Program-made: the position numbers and the translations under genes
DNA from: Pseudonocardiaceae bacterium
Lineage (GTDB): Bacteria; Actinomycetota; Actinomycetes; Mycobacteriales; Pseudonocardiaceae
Direction of reading: 5' to 3'
Assembly (NCBI GenBank): GCA_025937115.1
Contig: JAICSB010000173.1
Span: 1-6,800, forward strand
DNA: 6,800 nt
Notes under the pieces: model-generated
Database searches by the model: none
What the model was told of the DNA's origin: nothing
What the model saw: the letters and a program-made list of their open reading frames with translations, nothing else
Shown here: positions 1-6,133 of the stretch, in pieces
How the letters are laid out: every line of letters starts with the position of its first letter
Position numbering within the stretch: position 1 is the stretch's first letter

Positions 1-117
1 CTACGTGACTACCAGCCCTGGTTCGACAACTCCCGACGCCTCCGCGCCCTGGTCACCGAACTCGAGGGTGTGTCCCTCCGCGCCCTCGACGACGACCCCA
101 GGTGGGGGCACAAATGA
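1..117 (+). CDS. C-terminal end of an unidentified protein (partial)
   Basis: Frame 1 is open from the window edge to TGA at 115-117, giving the last 38 residues of a protein that begins outside the window. The visible tail starts LRDYQPWFDNSRRLRALVTE and ends in DDDPRWGHK. It is highly charged, could form an amphipathic helix around RRLRALVTELEG, and has no membrane segment, cysteine motif or other diagnostic signature. Codons are mostly G/C-ending (CTC, GCC, GAC), like the confirmed genes here, which supports real coding. It lies on the same strand as fdhA, 153 bases upstream of its start, so it may or may not share a transcript. I do not recognise the family. A selenium- or molybdenum-cofactor gene would fit the location, but nothing in these 38 residues shows that. 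Confidence 0.6.
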   Translation, partial: LRDYQPWFDNSRRLRALVTELEGVSLRALDDDPRWGHK

Positions 118-159
118 CCACTCAGATGTGCGGAAAGCGCGAACGAGACCGTCAAATAC

Positions 160-181
160 CCCGATATGTCTCCATATCGGG
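160..181. repeat. Perfect 9-bp inverted repeat upstream of fdhA (candidate operator or terminator)
   Basis: CCCGATATG (160-168), spacer TCTC, CATATCGGG (173-181) is a perfect 9+9 dyad. It lies 43 bases after the upstream gene's stop and about 90 bases before the fdhA start. As RNA it would form a 9-bp stem with a 4-nt loop, but no T-run follows, so an intrinsic terminator is possible only in the U-tract-less form often proposed for actinobacteria. The AT-rich half-sites in a GC-rich gap and the position are equally consistent with an operator for a dimeric regulator controlling the formate dehydrogenase operon. The sequence does not decide between the two. Confidence 0.55.
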
Positions 182-195
182 CCATGCAGCTGCAG

Positions 196-215
196 CGCGG
201 GTCGAGGTTTCCGCG
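196..215 (+). repeat. Weak hairpin in the fdhA leader
   Basis: CGCGG (196-200) and CCGCG (211-215) can pair across a 10-nt loop in the putative leader of fdhA. Five GC pairs arise readily by chance in this composition, so this is recorded only as possible leader structure. Confidence 0.2.
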
Positions 216-258
216 ACTACACGGCGGGTATGTCAGCCGCAGTGTTCCTCGCAGCAGC

Positions 259-265
259 AGGAGGT
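259..265 (+). promoter_or_regulatory. Shine-Dalgarno sequence setting the GTG start of fdhA
   Basis: AGGAGGT is a near-perfect anti-16S match. The AGGAGG core ends 6 nt before GTG at 271-273. This strongly favours the GTG at 271 over any internal ATG as the start of fdhA. Confidence 0.85.
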
Positions 266-270
266 AGCGC

Positions 271-3200
271 GTGCCCACGAGAGACCAGATTCGGAAGTTG
301 TTGGAGCAGGGGCACGACTATCCGGCGATCGCGCGGCGGTTGGGGATGCCGAGCTGGATCGAGCGGTGGCCGGTCTACCGGCAGCTGACCGGTGAGGATC
401 CGCTCGGGCGGGGCGCCGCAGCCAAGAGCAAACACAGCACCCAGCTCAAGGCCCGGACCGAGACCGCGGACAAGGTCGTCAAGTCGGTGTGTCCGTTCTG
501 CGCGGTGGGCTGCGGTCAGAACATCTATGTGAAAGATGAAAAGGTCGTGCAGGTTGAAGGTGATCCGGACTCCCCGGTCAGCCGCGGCCGGCTGTGCCCG
601 CGCGGCTCCTCGACGATGCAGCTCGTCACTGGCTCGGCCCGCGAGTATCAGGTGCTCTACCGGCGTCCGCACGGCACGGAATGGGAAAGACTGCCCCTGG
701 ACCAGGCTATGGACATGATCGCCGACCGGGTGATCAAGACCCGGCGGGAGGGCTGGCAGTGGGAGGCCGAGGGCAAGCGGACCCGGCGCACGCTCGGCTT
801 CGCCAGTCTGGGCGGGGCAACCCTGGACAACGAGGAGAACTACCTGATCAAGAAACTGTTCACCGCGCTGGGCGCGATACAGATCGAGAATCAGGCCCGT
901 ATTTGACACTCCGCCACTGTCCCCAGTCTGGGGACCAGCTTCGGGCGCGGCGGCGCGACGACCTTCCAGCAGGATCTGCAGAACTCCGACTGCATCCTCA
1001 TTGAGGGGTCGAACATGGCCGAGTGCCACCCGGTGGGATTCCAGTGGGTGATGGAGGCCAAGGCCCGCGGGGCGGAGGTCATTCACGTCGACCCGCGGTT
1101 CACCCGGACCAGTGCGCTCGCCGACATTCACGTTCCGCTGCGCGCCGGCACCGATATCGCCTTCCTCGGCGGGATCGTCAACTATGTCTTGGCCAACGAT
1201 AAATATTTTCGCGATTATGTGGTGGCCTACACCAACGCCGGAACCATTCTTACCGAGGATTTTCAGGATACTGAGGACCTGGCGGGAGTGTTCTCCGGAC
1301 TCGATCCTGATGAGCGCACTTATGACTTCCACACCTGGCAGTACGAAGGAATGGAGGTCCAGGCCGCGTCTGGGCACCGCGACCAGGAGTACCAGGATAA
1401 GGTCGGCGGCAAGAACGGGAAGGGCGTGCGACAGTCCGGGCGAGGCGAGTCGCACGGCTCAGGTGGCGTTGGGATCAGCGGAGTGCCGCAGGTTGACCCG
1501 ACGCTGGAACATCCCCGGTGCATCTTCCAGGTGCTCAAGCGGCACTATGCCCGCTACACCCCCGAGATGGTCTCCGACATCACCGGGGTGCCGGTCGACA
1601 CCTTCCTCCAGGTGTGCGAGCTGCTCAGCGAGAACTCCGGACGGGAGCGCACCAGCTCGTTCGTCTACTCGGTGGGCTGGACCCAGCACACCGTGGGCGT
1701 GCAGTACATCCGCACCGCGGCGATTCTCCAGCAGTTGCTGGGCAACATCGGCCGGCCCGGCGGCGGAATCATGGCTTTGCGCGGGCACGCGTCGATCCAG
1801 GGCAGCACGGACATCCCGACGCTGTTCAACCTGCTGCCGGGCTACATCCCGATGCCCCATGCGCACTCCCATGAGGACCTCGACTCGTTCATCCAGGGCG
1901 AGTCGCCGAAGAAGAGCTACTGGGCGGAGATGCGGGCCTACACCGTCAGCCTGCTCAAGGCGTGGTGGGGTCCGGCAGCTACCCCGGACAACGACTTCTG
2001 TTTCGACTACCTGCCCAGGCTCACCGGTAGCCACTCCACCTACGAGACCGTGATGGCCCAGCTCGCGGGGGACTGCAAAGGCTATTTCCTGATGGGCGAG
2101 AATCCCGCGATCGGTTCGGCCAACGCCAAGATGCAACGGCTGGGCATGGCCAACCTGGAATGGTTGGTGGTCCGTGACTTCTCGCTGATCGAAAGTGCCA
2201 CCTGGTGGAAGGACAGCCCGGAGATCGAGTCCGGCGAACTGACGACGGAGGACATCGGCACCGAGGTCTTCTTCCTGCCCGCTGCGGCGCATACCGAGAA
2301 GGACGGCAGCTTCACCAACACCCAGCGGATGTTGCAGTGGCACCACCAGGCCGTCGAACCCGATGGTGACGCCCGCAGCGACCTATGGTTCACCTTCCAC
2401 CTCGGCAGGATCATCCGGGAGAAGCTCGAATCCAGCACGGATGAGATGGACCGCCCGATCCTGGACCTCACGTGGGACTACCCCACGAAGAGTTCCCCCG
2501 CCCGTCCCGAGATCGCCGAACCCGAGGCGGAGGCAGTGCTCGCCGAGATCAACGGCTGGGACGCCGAGGGCGGACCGCTGTCGTCTTACGAGCAGCTCAA
2601 CGAGGACGGTTCGACGGTCTGCGGCTGCTGGATCTACTGCGGGGTGTACAGCAACGGGATCAACCAGGCCGCCCGGCGCAAGCCCGGGATACAGCAGAAC
2701 TGGGTCGCCAAGGAGTGGGGCTGGGCCTGGCCGGCCAACCGCCGGATCCTCTACAACCGGGCGTCGGCCGATCCCGACGGCAAGCCCTGGAGTGAGCGCA
2801 AGGCGCTGGTCTGGTGGGACGAGGACAAGGCACGGTGGACCGGTCACGATACCCCGGACTTCAGCGCCACGAAGTCCCCGCACTACGTGCCGCCGACCAA
2901 TGCGACCGGCGCCGAGGCGCTGGCCGGCATCGACCCGTTCGTCATGCAGGCCGACGGCAAATCCTGGCTGTTCGTGCCGGCGGGATTGACCGACGGTCCG
3001 CTGCCGACGCACTACGAGCCGCAGGAGTCCCCGGTCCCCAACCTGCTGTACCGCCAGCAACGCAACCCGGTCCGGCAGATCACCACGATGGTGCACCGCA
3101 ACGACCGGTTCCAGCCCAGCGGCGACGAGCCGGGCGCGGCGGTGTTCCCGTACGTGTGCAGCACCTACCGGATCGCTGAGCATCACACCGCGGGCGGGAT

Positions 3201-3621
3201 GAGCCGGTTCCTGCCCTACCTCGCTGAGCTCGCGCCGGAGTTCTTCTGCGAGGTCTCCCCGGAGCTGGCAGCCGAGCGCGGCCTGGAGCACACCGGTTGG
3301 GCCACCGTGATCACCGCGCGGGGTGCGATCGAGGCGCGGGTGCTGGTCACCGAGCGGATGACGCCGATGACCGTGCACGGCCGGCGGCTGCACCATGTCG
3401 GGTTGCCCTACCACTGGGGCAACAACGGCCTGGCCACCGGCGACCCGGCCAATGAGCTGACTCACCTGTCACTCGATCCCAACGTCCACATCCAGGAGGT
3501 GAAGGCGCTGGCCTGCGACATCCAGCCGGGTCGGCGGCCGCGAGGCCGGGCCCGCGACGAGCTCGTCGAGCAGTACCAGCGACGAGCCGGGATCACCGAG
3601 CAGACCGGGACGGAGGTGTGA
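271..3621 (+). CDS. fdhA: Selenocysteine-containing formate dehydrogenase, catalytic (alpha) subunit
   Basis: The catalytic subunit oxidises formate to CO2 at a bis-molybdopterin guanine dinucleotide Mo (or W) centre. Translation is GTG (271) to TGA (3619-3621), 1116 residues, reading the in-frame TGA at 904-906 as selenocysteine 212. The family signature NQAR(I/V)-U-H surrounds it, and the next 36 codons continue the FdnG/FDH-N alignment (TVPSLGTSFGRG, then AECHPVGFQWVMEAK). Cys74, Cys77, Cys81 and Cys109 form the N-terminal [4Fe-4S] motif. His213 follows Sec, and Arg504 in ALRGH aligns with the conserved active-site Arg. MGENPAIGSANAK (about residue 607) and residues about 955-1085 match the cofactor-binding and dinucleotide-binding regions. 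It is longer than E. coli FdnG (about 1015 aa) because of an N-terminal HTH-like extension (about 1-60), a Gly/Lys-rich insertion (about 365-405) and a charged C-terminal tail. No Tat signal is visible. A molybdenum- versus tungsten-dependent enzyme cannot be told apart here. Confidence 0.93.
904..906 (+). other. In-frame UGA read as selenocysteine (Sec212 of FdhA)
   Basis: This TGA is the only interruption of a 1116-codon frame and sits at the active-site residue that is Sec in E. coli FdnG (Sec196) and FdhF (Sec140), and Cys in other family members. The preceding ENQARI and following HSATV match the family, and the protein alignment runs across the codon without gap or frameshift. A sporadic nonsense mutation hitting exactly this codon is unlikely. 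Reading it as Sec requires SelA, SelB, SelD and tRNA-Sec, none of which is in this window. Confidence 0.9.
907..938 (+). promoter_or_regulatory. Putative bacterial SECIS element in the fdhA mRNA
   Basis: Bacterial SECIS hairpins lie inside the coding region directly 3' of the UGA and bind SelB. Here GTCCCC (919-924) pairs perfectly with GGGGAC (930-935) around the five-base loop AGTCT. The stem can be extended with CT/AG (917-918 with 937-938) if C936 is bulged. An alternative pairing of G919 with C936 leaves U920 unpaired, resembling the bulged U of the E. coli fdhF element. The loop starts 18 nt after the UGA and has a G in its second position, consistent with the described spacing and loop rule. 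The loop ends in GUCU, as in E. coli fdhF (AGGUCU). Function is inferred from structure and position. Confidence 0.75.
3612..3616 (+). promoter_or_regulatory. Shine-Dalgarno of fdhB inside the end of fdhA
   Basis: GGAGG lies in the last codons of fdhA, 6 nt before the fdhB ATG at 3623. With only one base between the fdhA stop and this ATG, it supports translational coupling of the two subunits and fixes the fdhB start. Confidence 0.75.
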
Positions 3622-3622
3622 G

Positions 3623-4564
3623 ATGGCCCCGGTAGATATCCAGATCGGACGTGGGCCGAACCTGGACGGCGCGCTGCTCGGCGACACCGATCCGGCCACC
3701 CAGGGCGGTTACCAGGACCACCCGCCACGGATGGGGTTTTTCACCGACACCAGCGTGTGCATCGGCTGCAAAGCCTGCGAAGTGGCCTGCAAGACGTGGA
3801 ACGCCATCCCGGAAGATGGTCTCGTCTTCACCGGCATGTCGATGGACAACAGTCAAGGGCTCGGCGCGAGCACCTGGCGGCACGTGGCGTTCATCGAGCA
3901 GCGCAAACCAGTCGCCGCGCAGGATCCCGGCGTGGTCCACGACCAGAATGTCCTGGAGCTGGCCGGAAACCCCACCGCCCCTGGGGCGAATGGGGATTTC
4001 CGCTGGTTGATGGCCAGCGACGTGTGCAAGCACTGCACGCACGCGGCCTGCCTGGACGTCTGCCCCACCGGGTCGCTGTTCCGCACCGAGTTCGGCACGG
4101 TGGTGGTGCAGGAGGACATCTGCAACGGCTGCGGCTACTGCATCCCGGCGTGCCCCTACGGGGTCATCGACCAGCGCAAAGAGGACGGTCGGGCGTGGAA
4201 GTGCACGCTGTGCTACGACCGGCTCAGCGTCGGCCAGGAGCCGGCCTGCGCCAAGGCCTGCCCGACGGACTCCATCCAGTTCGGACCGCTGGACGAGCTG
4301 CGGGAACGGGCCGACGCCCGGCTGGCCCGGCTGCACGAAGCCGGAGTCGCCGACGCGCGGCTCTACGGCCGTGACCCGCAGGACGGCGTCGGCGGCGACG
4401 GCGCGTTCTTCCTGCTGCTCGACGAGCCGGAGGTCTACGGGTTGCCGCCGGACCCGGTGGTGACCACCCGAGATCTGCCCTCGATGTGGAAACACGTCAC
4501 GGTTGCGGCGGCGACGCTGGTCGGTGGGGCGCTGGCGGCGTTCGTGGCGGGAAGGCGGCTGTAA
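3623..4564 (+). CDS. fdhB: Formate dehydrogenase iron-sulfur (beta) subunit, four [4Fe-4S], C-terminal membrane anchor
   Basis: This electron-transfer subunit (313 aa) carries electrons from FdhA to the membrane subunit. It has 16 cysteines in the four clusters of the FdnH/HybA/DmsB family: CIGCKACEVAC (Cys46, 49, 52, 56), CKHCTHAACLDVC (Cys135, 138, 143, 147), CNGCGYCIPAC (Cys167, 170, 173, 177) and CTLC plus CAKAC (Cys194, 197, 209, 213). Together they can ligate four [4Fe-4S] clusters, and none is missing. A hydrophobic segment at about residues 292-309, followed by Arg-Arg-Leu, is a likely single C-terminal membrane anchor, as in E. coli FdnH. No N-terminal signal is visible, as expected for a family that is co-exported or stays cytoplasmic with its partner. 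The start follows the fdhA stop by one base with GGAGG at 3612-3616, and the stop abuts the next gene, so all three genes should be co-translated. Confidence 0.93.
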   Translation: MAPVDIQIGRGPNLDGALLGDTDPATQGGYQDHPPRMGFFTDTSVCIGCKACEVACKTWNAIPEDGLVFTGMSMDNSQGLGASTWRHVAFIEQRKPVAAQDPGVVHDQNVLELAGNPTAPGANGDFRWLMASDVCKHCTHAACLDVCPTGSLFRTEFGTVVVQEDICNGCGYCIPACPYGVIDQRKEDGRAWKCTLCYDRLSVGQEPACAKACPTDSIQFGPLDELRERADARLARLHEAGVADARLYGRDPQDGVGGDGAFFLLLDEPEVYGLPPDPVVTTRDLPSMWKHVTVAAATLVGGALAAFVAGRRL

Positions 4565-5650
4565 ATGAGCGAGCACCAGGTGGCCAGGAGCTCGTCGGAC
4601 GTGACCGAAAACAGGTTGCGGGGCGTGCGACCGGACCGGGACGCCGTCACCGGCGTCGCTACCGGCAAGCCCGCCAAGCTAGGCAGGCGGCGGGGCGGCA
4701 AGGGACGCGGGGGGCGGCGCGACGGCGCCCCGACCGTCCCAGACGCGGAGTTCACCTCTTACTACAACCTGCCGGTGATCAACAAGCCAGTGTGGTCCTC
4801 GTTGGACATCGCGGGCTACCTATTCCTCGGTGGACTGGCCGGCGCGGCATCGCTTCTGGGCGCGGGCGCGCAAGCTACCGGGCGCCCGGCACTGAGCCAG
4901 GTGAGCAAGGCGGGCGCATTCGGCGCCGGGGTGCTCTCGCTGGCCGGCTTGGTGCACGATCTGGGTCGGCCGTCGCGGTTTCTGAACATGCTCCGAGTGT
5001 TCAAGGTGACCTCGCCGATGAGCGTCGGCTCCTGGCTCCTTGCCGGCTACGTGCCGCTAGCCGGCGTCGCCGCGGCCAGCTCGCTGTCCGGGAAAGCGCC
5101 GCGGATCGGGATGGCGGCGACGGCCGGCTCGGCGTTGCTAGGCCCGGCGGTGGCGTCCTACACCGCGGCGTTGATCAGCGATACCGCCGTGCCGGCCTGG
5201 CACGACGGCTACCCGGAGATGCCGTTCGTGTTCGTCGGCTCCGGTGCCACGGCCGCGGCCGGGCTCGGCCTGCTCGCCGCGCCGGTCACCCAGAACGGAC
5301 CCTCCCGGGCGATGGCAGTGTTCGGCGTCGGAACCGAGCTGGCCGCCTTCGAACGGATGCAGCGCCGCATCGGGATGACCGCCGAGCCCTACTCGCAAGG
5401 TCGTGGTGGTGGCTACCTGTGGGCCGGCAAGATCCTTTCGGGGGTCGGTCTGGTCGGGGCACTGCTCGGCAGGCGCAACCGGGTGCTCAGCGCGCTGTCC
5501 GGTGCAGCCCTGATCGCCGCGTCGGCCGCAACCCGGTGGGGGATCTTCCACGCCGGCCTGCAGTCGGCGACCGACCCCCAGTACACCATCGTTCCGCAGC
5601 GCGAACGGCTGCGCGCAGCAGCTCCTCCGGTGGGGTTCGCCGAACCGTAG
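4565..5650 (+). CDS. nrfD: NrfD/PsrC-family polytopic membrane subunit of formate dehydrogenase
   Basis: The protein has 361 residues. ATG follows the fdhB TAA with no gap, and a purine-rich GGGAAGG at 4549-4555 is a weak ribosome binding site. Residues 1-60 are hydrophilic with a strongly basic cluster (RRRGGKGRGGRR, 41-52). Then TSYYNLPVINKPVW (64-77) resembles the motif that precedes the first helix in NrfD-like proteins. Several hydrophobic segments follow, at about 82-102, 116-131, 153-172, 181-205, 219-241, 284-301 and 307-322, plus weaker ones, consistent with about eight membrane helices. NrfD/PsrC proteins bind no heme and exchange electrons with menaquinone at a site close to the iron-sulfur partner. 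In this operon it would take electrons from FdhB and reduce the quinone pool. It is not the cytochrome b (FdnI/FdoI) type. The symbol is the family name, not proof of a role in nitrite reduction. Confidence 0.87.
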   Translation: MSEHQVARSSSDVTENRLRGVRPDRDAVTGVATGKPAKLGRRRGGKGRGGRRDGAPTVPDAEFTSYYNLPVINKPVWSSLDIAGYLFLGGLAGAASLLGAGAQATGRPALSQVSKAGAFGAGVLSLAGLVHDLGRPSRFLNMLRVFKVTSPMSVGSWLLAGYVPLAGVAAASSLSGKAPRIGMAATAGSALLGPAVASYTAALISDTAVPAWHDGYPEMPFVFVGSGATAAAGLGLLAAPVTQNGPSRAMAVFGVGTELAAFERMQRRIGMTAEPYSQGRGGGYLWAGKILSGVGLVGALLGRRNRVLSALSGAALIAASAATRWGIFHAGLQSATDPQYTIVPQRERLRAAAPPVGFAEP

Positions 5651-5714
5651 ATCACTCCTCCGTCGCGTCTGCCCTGCCGGTACACCACTGCTCGGGCAAC
5701 TCGCCGAAGCGGTC

Positions 5715-5747
5715 AGGTCCGGGTTTACTGCCCGGTTTGGGAGACCT
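5715..5747 (+). terminator. Possible terminator after the formate dehydrogenase operon
   Basis: CCGGG (5719-5723) pairs with CCCGG (5731-5735) around TTTACTG and is followed by TTT. An outer AGGTC (5715-5719) can pair with GACCT (5743-5747), sharing base 5719 as an alternative or partly nested helix. It sits 65 bases after the membrane-subunit stop, a sensible place to end the operon transcript. The stem is short and the T-run only three bases, so termination is plausible but not demonstrated. Confidence 0.35.
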
Positions 5748-5792
5748 CGGACGCGTGGATCGAGAACAACTCCTGGACGGGCGACGAACGCG

Positions 5793-5817
5793 GCAGTGCA
5801 TCCCCGAGCGCAGTGCA
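5793..5817. repeat. Short direct repeat GCAGTGCA x2
   Basis: GCAGTGCA occurs at 5793-5800 and again at 5810-5817, a 17-bp start-to-start interval. It could be a paired binding site, but eight-base repeats at this distance can arise by chance. No function is assigned. Confidence 0.25.
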
Positions 5818-5827
5818 CCGGCGGAGA

Positions 5828-5847
5828 CGGCCGCAGATACGCGGCCG
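5828..5847 (+). repeat. Strong GC hairpin in the gap after the operon
   Basis: CGGCCGC (5828-5834), loop AGATAC, GCGGCCG (5841-5847) is a perfect 7-bp all-GC stem with a 6-nt loop. No T-run follows. It ends 32 bases before the ATG of the possible 29-codon ORF. It may be a second, U-tract-less terminator, or a leader structure of a transcript that covers the small ORF and the gene at 6134. Confidence 0.45.
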
Positions 5848-5879
5848 CGGGCAACGAACGGCTCAACTGTGGAGGAATC

Positions 5880-5969
5880 ATGGGAAAGCAAGCTCGAATT
5901 GGACTGTTGCTGGCAGCCACCTCCTGCCTACTGACTGTGATGGTGGATTGGATCGTCGAAGAGCTCTGA
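5880..5969 (+). CDS. Possible 29-residue single-span membrane peptide
   Basis: ATG at 5880 is preceded by GGAGGA (5871-5876) and the frame ends at TGA 5967-5969. The product starts MGKQARIG, continues with an uncharged hydrophobic stretch at residues 7-22 (LLLAATSCLLTVMV) and ends DWIVEEL. Basic N-terminus, hydrophobic core and acidic C-terminus is the layout of a small bitopic membrane protein with its N-terminus inside. Against it, third positions are only modestly G/C-rich (CGA, ATT, CTA and ACT codons occur), unlike the confirmed genes, and the 3-4 nt between ribosome binding site and ATG is short. I recognise no family. If expressed, it could be an accessory of a membrane complex or a leader peptide. 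Confidence 0.4.
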   Translation: MGKQARIGLLLAATSCLLTVMVDWIVEEL

Positions 5970-6117
5970 CCGCAGCGCTCCCTGCTCTCGAAATCCAGAA
6001 GGTGATCCGAATCACGGCGTGTCGGATGTTTGACATTCTGCTGGATAGCCAACTCCAGGGTGCTGGTCGCGAACGGCTGCTGCCGGACGAGGCGCATCGA
6101 TTCTGCCCCCACTCAGC

Positions 6118-6123
6118 GGAGGG
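6118..6123 (+). promoter_or_regulatory. Shine-Dalgarno that sets the start of the gene at 6134
   Basis: GGAGGG ends 10 nt before ATG at 6134. The frame is open further upstream, including an ATG at 5813, but the upstream residues are Arg-rich and patternless and lack a comparable binding site, so 6134 is preferred. Confidence 0.6.
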
Positions 6124-6133
6124 ATCGAGAACC

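Larger units (their letters stand above)
5651..6133. other. Gap between the operon and the next gene
   Basis: These 483 bases hold no protein I can support apart from the 29-codon candidate. They contain two hairpins (5715-5747, 5828-5847), the GCAGTGCA direct repeat and the dyad GTGAT-ccga-ATCAC at 6002-6015. A TTGACA hexamer at 6030-6035 resembles a -35 box, but no convincing -10 box stands at the right distance. I see no tRNA or other structured RNA gene. A promoter for the gene at 6134 most likely lies here but cannot be placed. Confidence 0.5.

Noticed and set aside
118..270. A tRNA-Sec or other RNA gene in the gap before fdhA
   Set aside because: No long acceptor stem, T-arm motif or UCA anticodon arm could be assembled. 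Only two simple hairpins are present.
271..906. A truncated fdhA or pseudogene ended by nonsense mutation
   Set aside because: The stop is exactly at the family Sec position, the frame and conservation continue without a break, and a SECIS-like hairpin follows.
217..1455. Long antisense open frames opposite fdhA and other genes
   Set aside because: They mirror the codon bias of the + strand genes in GC-rich DNA, lack binding sites and show no recognisable domains.
1015..3621. A separate protein starting at ATG 1015
   Set aside because: It is the continuation of fdhA after the Sec codon. The ATG is Met249 inside a conserved family stretch, and no ribosome binding site fits.
6002..6015. Dyad GTGAT-ccga-ATCAC as an operator
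   Set aside because: Five-base arms are easily found by chance, and there is no promoter or regulator context to support it.
6030..6035. TTGACA as the -35 box of a promoter for the 6134 gene
   Set aside because: No acceptable -10 hexamer lies 16-19 bases downstream, so the hexamer alone is not sufficient.
5651..6133. Read-through fusion of the NrfD gene with the 6134 gene, as the same frame stays open for 371 codons after the TAG
   Set aside because: Long open frames arise readily in GC-rich DNA. The intervening residues are Arg/Pro-rich without family pattern, and the 6134 gene has its own start signal.
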